From the NCBI RefSeq assembly GCF_014203395.1, contig NZ_JACHIW010000002.1, forward strand, positions 186,001 through 250,000: 64,000 bases of DNA. Reading direction: 5' to 3'. The notes under the pieces were generated by a model. The model did no database searches. It saw only the letters and a list, made by a program, of their open reading frames with translations, and was not told the DNA's origin. This stretch comes from Saccharopolyspora phatthalungensis. Its GTDB lineage: Bacteria; Actinomycetota; Actinomycetes; Mycobacteriales; Pseudonocardiaceae. Made by a program: the position numbers and the translations under genes. This document shows, one piece after another, positions 60,324 through 64,000 of the stretch (position 1 is the first letter of the stretch; each line of letters starts with the position of its first letter).

Positions 60324-62016
60324 ATGCCGGGCCGGGACGATGACGCCCTGGACCTGCTGGACGTGCTGATCGCCTCGAAACTGCTGGCCCGCGCGGAGCG
60401 AGAATCGGCCAAGGAGAAACGCTGGAGGTGTTACTGGAGATCACCGGCGCACACGATGACCACGCTGAACAGGCCGCTGACGACGGCGACACCGTGGAGC
60501 CGGTCAGTTTGGCGCAGGTGTGGGCCGAGATCGAGGCCGTGGTGCCCCGCGCCGAGCTCGCCGACGCGCTGACTGCGGTGGTGGAGCTGGCCGGCCCGCC
60601 GGACTCCGACCCTGACGAGGCGTGGCGGGCGGAGCTGGTCAAGCGGTTCGCCACGGTCCGGCCGTTGTTGTGCGAGGTGATCCGCTTCGGCGCCGACCCG
60701 ACGGGCAGCGGGTGCTGGCGGCGTTGCGGGATCTGCCGACGTTGTGGGGCGAAGGACACAACAAGGTCGACCGCTCGGAGATCGACGAACAGCTGCTCAT
60801 CGGCTCGTGGCGCCGTCTGGTGCTGCACGCCCCGGAACTGGAGCCGGGCACGATCGACTGGCGGGCCTACACCTTCTGCGTGCTGGAGCAGTTCCACCGC
60901 TGTTTGCGGCGCCGGGACATCTTCGCGGTCAACTCCAGCAAGTGGGGCGACCCGCGCGCGAAACTGCTGGCAGGCAAGGCATGGATCACGGCGAAGCCGG
61001 TGGTGCTGTCCAGTCTCGGCCTGCCACCGGACCCCGACGATCATCTCGATGAGCGTGCCGAGCTGCTGGACGCCACCTTCCGCGGGGTCGCCGGCCGGGT
61101 GCCGGATAACACCGCGGTGCACTTCGACGACGCCGGGCGTCTGCACCTGGCGGCGCTCCCGGCGGAGGCGGAACCGCCGAGCCTGGAGAACCTGCGGGTG
61201 CTGACCAACCGGATGCTGCCCCGCGTGGATCCGCCTGAGGTGCTGCTGGAGGTGTTCTCCTGGACCGGCGCCGACCAGGCGTTCACTCCGGTCACCGGCG
61301 GCGAGGCCCGGCTGGCCGACCCGCATGACTGGGGCCAGAAACGGGGTGCGACGTGGCTGAACATGGTCAACGACCAGGCCGCCGGGCTCGCGGGCAAGGT
61401 TGTGGCGGGAACCCCGCGCGACTCCCTGCACGTCCTGGACGTGCTCTACGACCGCGACGGCGGACAGCGCCCGCAGATGATCGTGACCGACACCGCCTCG
61501 TAATCCGACATCGTCTTCGGACTCCTCACCTTGGCGGGGTTCTCTTACGCACCGCAGCTGGCGGACCTGCCGGATCAGAAACTGTGGCGCATCGACACCA
61601 AGGCGGACTACGGGCCGTTCGGCACCGCCGCCCGCGGCCGCATCGACCTGGAGCGGGTGCGGAGAAACTGGGAGGACATCCCGCGGGTCACCGCCTCCAT
61701 CCACACCGGCGCCGTCCGAGCGCACGATGTGATCCGGATGCTCTCCCGCGACGGCCACCCCACCCCACTCGGCGAGGCCATCGCGCACTACGGGCGCATC
61801 CACAAGACCCTCCACGTGCTGCACCTGGTCGACGACACCGGCTATCGCCGCGACATCAAAGCCCAGGCCAACCTCCAGGAAGGCCGCCACGCCCTGGCCC
61901 GGCGGATCTTCCACGGCCAGCGCGGCGGCCGCTACTCGTTCCTGGCCCCTGAACTCGCGGGCGGGCTGCGCCCACTGCGCGACCCGTCGGGCCCCGACGA
62001 GGTTGAGATCGATTAG
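60324..62016 (+). pseudogene. decayed Tn3-family transposase (frameshifts, nonsense, 5' loss)
   Basis: Fragments in three frames together match the middle and C-terminus of a Tn3-family transposase. They are DALDLLDVLIASKLLARAE (frame of 60324), LEVLLEITGAHD onwards (frame of 60428, after a small deletion near 60420), and GEGHNKVDRSEIDEQLL onwards (frame of 60622, after a shift near 60705). The last frame holds LYDRDGGQRPQMIVTDTAS, then an in-frame TAA at 61501 where Tyr is expected. Beyond it is GFSYAPQLADLPDQKLWRID and a C-terminal EGRHALARRIFHGQRGG. The N-terminal domain is missing. No terminal repeats or resolvase were found, so the element is dead. Confidence 0.9.
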
Positions 62017-62020
62017 AAGC

Positions 62021-62066
62021 CCGTACGGGTGTGCCCCTGCCAGAAGGCGCGGGCACACCCGTACGG
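62021..62066. terminator. 16-bp perfect hairpin after the transposase relic
   Basis: CCGTACGGGTGTGCCC (62021-62036) and GGGCACACCCGTACGG (62051-62066) are exact complements with a 14-base loop, followed by AAAT. It begins 4 bases after the transposase stop and faces the converging SDR gene, so a bidirectional terminator is likely. It does not resemble a 38-bp Tn3 terminal repeat. Confidence 0.65.
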
Positions 62067-62163
62067 AAATTAGGCGATCTCTCGTGGATCTGTTCGACGA
62101 TCAGTCCCACGGAGGAGCTTCGGCTAGCCGGATCGTTTCACTGGGGGTGGGGTCCTCGCGCGT

Positions 62164-62997
62164 TCACGCGGCGTGGGCGGTGGCAGCGGACTTCTCCCGC
62201 CAGGGTGCCAGGTCGTCGTGCAGCTGGTCGATCTTGACGTGCAGCCGTTCGATGGCGTCCCGTCCCAGGGGCAGGTGCGTGGGCAGCTTGTCCTGGCTGG
62301 TGACCTCGTAGATCAGGGCCGCGCCCTTGATCGGGTCGCCGAGCTGGGTGTGGTTGGCCTCGCCGACCCAGTCCAGGGTGGTGTGCGCGGGGGTGCCGTC
62401 GTAGGCGGCGATGCGATTCGCCGGCAGAGACAGCGAGGTCTGGTCGAGGAAGTCGGTGCGGAACACGCCGGGCTCGACCACCATGCTCTGCACCCCGAAC
62501 GGAGCCATCTCCACCGACAGGGCCTCGCTGATACCCGCAACGGCGAACTTCGACGCGCTGTACATGCTCACGCCGGGCTCGCCCTCGTAGCCGGAGCGGG
62601 AACCGATGTGCACCAGCTTGCCGCTGCCCTGGGCCCGCATGACCGGCAGCACCGCGCGGGTGACGTTGATCAGACCGAAGACGTTGAGGTCGAACAGCGA
62701 CCGGGCCTCGGCGTCGGTGATCTCCTCCAGTGCGCCGAGCAGGCCTCGGCCTGCGTTGTTCACCAGCACGTCGATGCCACCGAAACGGTCGACCACGGAC
62801 TGCACCGCGGCCGGGATGTCCTCGGTGCGGGTCACATCCAGCGCGACGGCGAACACGCGCTCGGAGTTTCGAAGATCGTCCGGGATGCGGTCCGGGTTGC
62901 GTACCGCGACCGCGACGTTGTCGCCGCCGGCCAGCGCCGTGCGAGCGATTTCCGCGCCGAAGCCGCGGGCGGCGCCGGTGATGAACCAAGTCGACAT
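62164..62997 (-). CDS. short-chain dehydrogenase/reductase
   Basis: A 277-residue classical SDR. It has the NAD(P) motif WFITGAARGFGAEIART (residues 4-20), LVNNAGRGLLG, the catalytic Ser in LVHIGSRSGY and Tyr-Lys in MYSASKFAVAG. After VVEPGVFRTDFL a longer C-terminal part follows, as in NADP-dependent SDRs acting on hydrophobic carbonyls. ATG 62997 has AAAGGA 6 bases upstream; the extension to 63051 has none. It lies downstream of a regulator gene on the same strand, separated by a terminator. Its substrate is unknown. Confidence 0.9.
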   Translation of the reverse strand: MSTWFITGAARGFGAEIARTALAGGDNVAVAVRNPDRIPDDLRNSERVFAVALDVTRTEDIPAAVQSVVDRFGGIDVLVNNAGRGLLGALEEITDAEARSLFDLNVFGLINVTRAVLPVMRAQGSGKLVHIGSRSGYEGEPGVSMYSASKFAVAGISEALSVEMAPFGVQSMVVEPGVFRTDFLDQTSLSLPANRIAAYDGTPAHTTLDWVGEANHTQLGDPIKGAALIYEVTSQDKLPTHLPLGRDAIERLHVKIDQLHDDLAPWREKSAATAHAA

Positions 62998-63141
62998 GAC
63001 AGTCCTTTCTGGATTTCCGTGTGAGCTGTTTTCGCCGCTCACCTCTGTCACTCAACCAACCGATGGCCAGGAAATGGGGGCCGAAGAAGGCCTTGGTTAT
63101 CGGGGGACAGACAGGGCCACCCTCGGTGCTCACACAGCAAA

Positions 63142-63173
63142 GGGCCCGCTCCGTCTGGGGGGAGCGGGCCCTG
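63142..63173 (-). terminator. Rho-independent terminator of the XRE/MmyB regulator
   Basis: AGGGCCCGCTCC (63142-63153) and GGAGCGGGCCCT (63162-63173) form a perfect 12-bp stem with an 8-base loop. On the minus strand it is followed by TTTGCTGTG. It starts 9 bases after the regulator stop. Confidence 0.85.
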
Positions 63174-63181
63174 GTGGGGTG

Positions 63182-64000
63182 TCAGTGGGTTTCGATCGGG
63201 ATGTCGGGCCGTTCTTGGTCGTGCCAGTGGGCCAGCAGCCGCAACGAGGTTTCCGAGGCCGAGCCCGGTTGCGTGGTGTAGACGAACAGGATCTGATCCG
63301 CATCGCCGGCGGGATGCAGGGCCTGGTATTCGACGGTGAGGTCACCGACCAGCGGGTGGCGGTAGGCCTTCGTTCCAGTCGTGCGTTGGTGCACCTTATG
63401 GTCCGACCACCACCTGCGGAACTCCTCGGAGTGGATCGACAGCTCTCCGATCAGGGCGGACAGCTGCGGGTCGTCCGGGTAACGTCCGGCGTCCAGCCGG
63501 AGCATCGCCACCGTGTCCGCCGCGACGGTCGCCCAGTCGGCGTAGAGCTCGCGGGCGTGCGGGTCGAAGAATACAAACCGGGCCTGGTTGCGTTGCGGTG
63601 CGGGCAGCGCGCGGAACTCGGTGATCAACGCGCCGGCCAGCCGATTGTGCGCCAGCACGTCCAGCCGCCGGCCCAGCACGAAAGCCGGGCAGTACACCTC
63701 ATCCAGCGTCTCGATCAGCCGCAGGGTTGCGGGGTCCACCCGCTGCGGGCGGGCGCGGCGTTTGCGCTTCGCGGGTTCAGGACGGGCGAGGTTGAACAGG
63801 TGCTGACGCTCGGCCTCGTCAAGCCGCAGCGCCACCGCCAGCGCATCCAGCACCTCGGCTGAGGCACTGCGGCTGCGGCCCTGCTCCAGCCGCGTGTAGT
63901 AGTCCACGCTGACCCCTGCCAGCCGCGCCAGCTCCTCCCGCCGCAGACCCGGCACACGGCGGCGTGCGGATTCCGGCTCCAGACCGACCTGGTCCGGGCT
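63182..64000 (-). CDS. XRE-family regulator with MmyB-like ligand domain (5' end outside window)
   Basis: The frame runs off the window at base 64000, leaving about 272 residues. The visible N-terminus (SPDQVGLEPESARRRVPGLRR onwards) is the helix-turn-helix of the family, continuing LARLAGVSVDYYTRLEQGRS. Residues after about 95 match the MmyB-like ligand-binding domain (LIETLDEVYCPAFVLGRRLDVLAHN, ARFVFFDPHARELYADW, EEFRRWWSDHKV). Such regulators commonly sit beside, and control, SDR oxidoreductase genes, as here. Only a few N-terminal residues should be missing. Confidence 0.92.
   Translation of the reverse strand, partial: SPDQVGLEPESARRRVPGLRREELARLAGVSVDYYTRLEQGRSRSASAEVLDALAVALRLDEAERQHLFNLARPEPAKRKRRARPQRVDPATLRLIETLDEVYCPAFVLGRRLDVLAHNRLAGALITEFRALPAPQRNQARFVFFDPHARELYADWATVAADTVAMLRLDAGRYPDDPQLSALIGELSIHSEEFRRWWSDHKVHQRTTGTKAYRHPLVGDLTVEYQALHPAGDADQILFVYTTQPGSASETSLRLLAHWHDQERPDIPIETH

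Noticed and set aside
60016..62058. 680-codon open frame on the minus strand
   Set aside because: It opposes the decayed Tn3 transposase. Its translation has no recognisable domain, whereas the plus-strand fragments match the transposase.
62021..62066. Terminal inverted repeat of the Tn3-family relic
   Set aside because: The two arms face each other only 14 bases apart and do not show the GGGG-started 38-bp pattern; a terminator hairpin explains them better.

Overview
The window is high-GC actinobacterial DNA with GTG and TTG starts, tight ATGA/GTGA gene overlaps and strong GC hairpins. Gene content (FAS-II FabG1/InhA, MoxR-DUF58-VWA, XRE/TPR regulators, NnaR-type nitrate control) points to Pseudonocardiaceae, probably close to Saccharopolyspora. 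The genus is an inference from gene style, not from a marker gene.

Layout. 1-2.5 kb: the C-terminal end of an XRE/TPR regulator, an unrecognised protein, a 40-residue polar peptide and a protein-isoaspartate-methyltransferase homologue, the last two translationally coupled; this looks like a small RiPP-type locus. 2.6-7.3 kb: aconitase, an EamA exporter and small membrane proteins. 7.4-16.9 kb (minus strand): a seven-gene, completely overlapping nitrate/nitrite assimilation operon in the order narK, nasA, FAD/[2Fe-2S] electron-transfer protein, nirB, nirD, nnaR (HemD-like domain fused to a winged helix) and a sirohydrochlorin chelatase. mobA at 19.4 kb could supply the molybdenum cofactor. 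17-34.4 kb: sirtuin, RipA-like NlpC/P60 hydrolase, MoxR/DUF58/VWA, a methyltransferase, MgtC, thioredoxin, a FAD/Fe-S oxidase, fabG1-inhA-hemH, a DUF3097 protein and an NfeD/SPFH pair. Together with aconitase, this order matches the Mycobacterium tuberculosis acn-ripA-moxR1-fabG1-inhA-hemZ-Rv1488 neighbourhood, with extra genes inserted.

34.5-49.8 kb is accessory metabolism: a PAS/VOC pair, a GntR-MFS divergon with a clear palindromic operator, an aldehyde dehydrogenase with altered catalytic residues, and a LysR-YeiH pair. It ends in a catabolic island: amidase, 2-hydroxyacid dehydrogenase, DUF3830, two Asp/Glu-racemase-superfamily paralogues, GntR, succinate-semialdehyde dehydrogenase and a class III aminotransferase. 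Three identical 12-bp palindromes (ATTGTCAACAAT) sit in its control regions, which strongly suggests one GntR regulon for a substrate that cannot be named from sequence alone.

49.9-64 kb: an LCP cell-wall ligase, GH25 lysozyme, ABC-class ATPase, phosphoribosyltransferase, a leaderless DHA2-type exporter, an unusual Clp/Hsp100 ATPase lacking both the middle domain and the ClpP loop, a small nucleotidyltransferase, a decayed Tn3-family transposase, an SDR oxidoreductase and an XRE/MmyB-type regulator that runs off the end. No rRNA, tRNA or CRISPR array was recognised, and no gene-free stretch exceeds about 300 bases.
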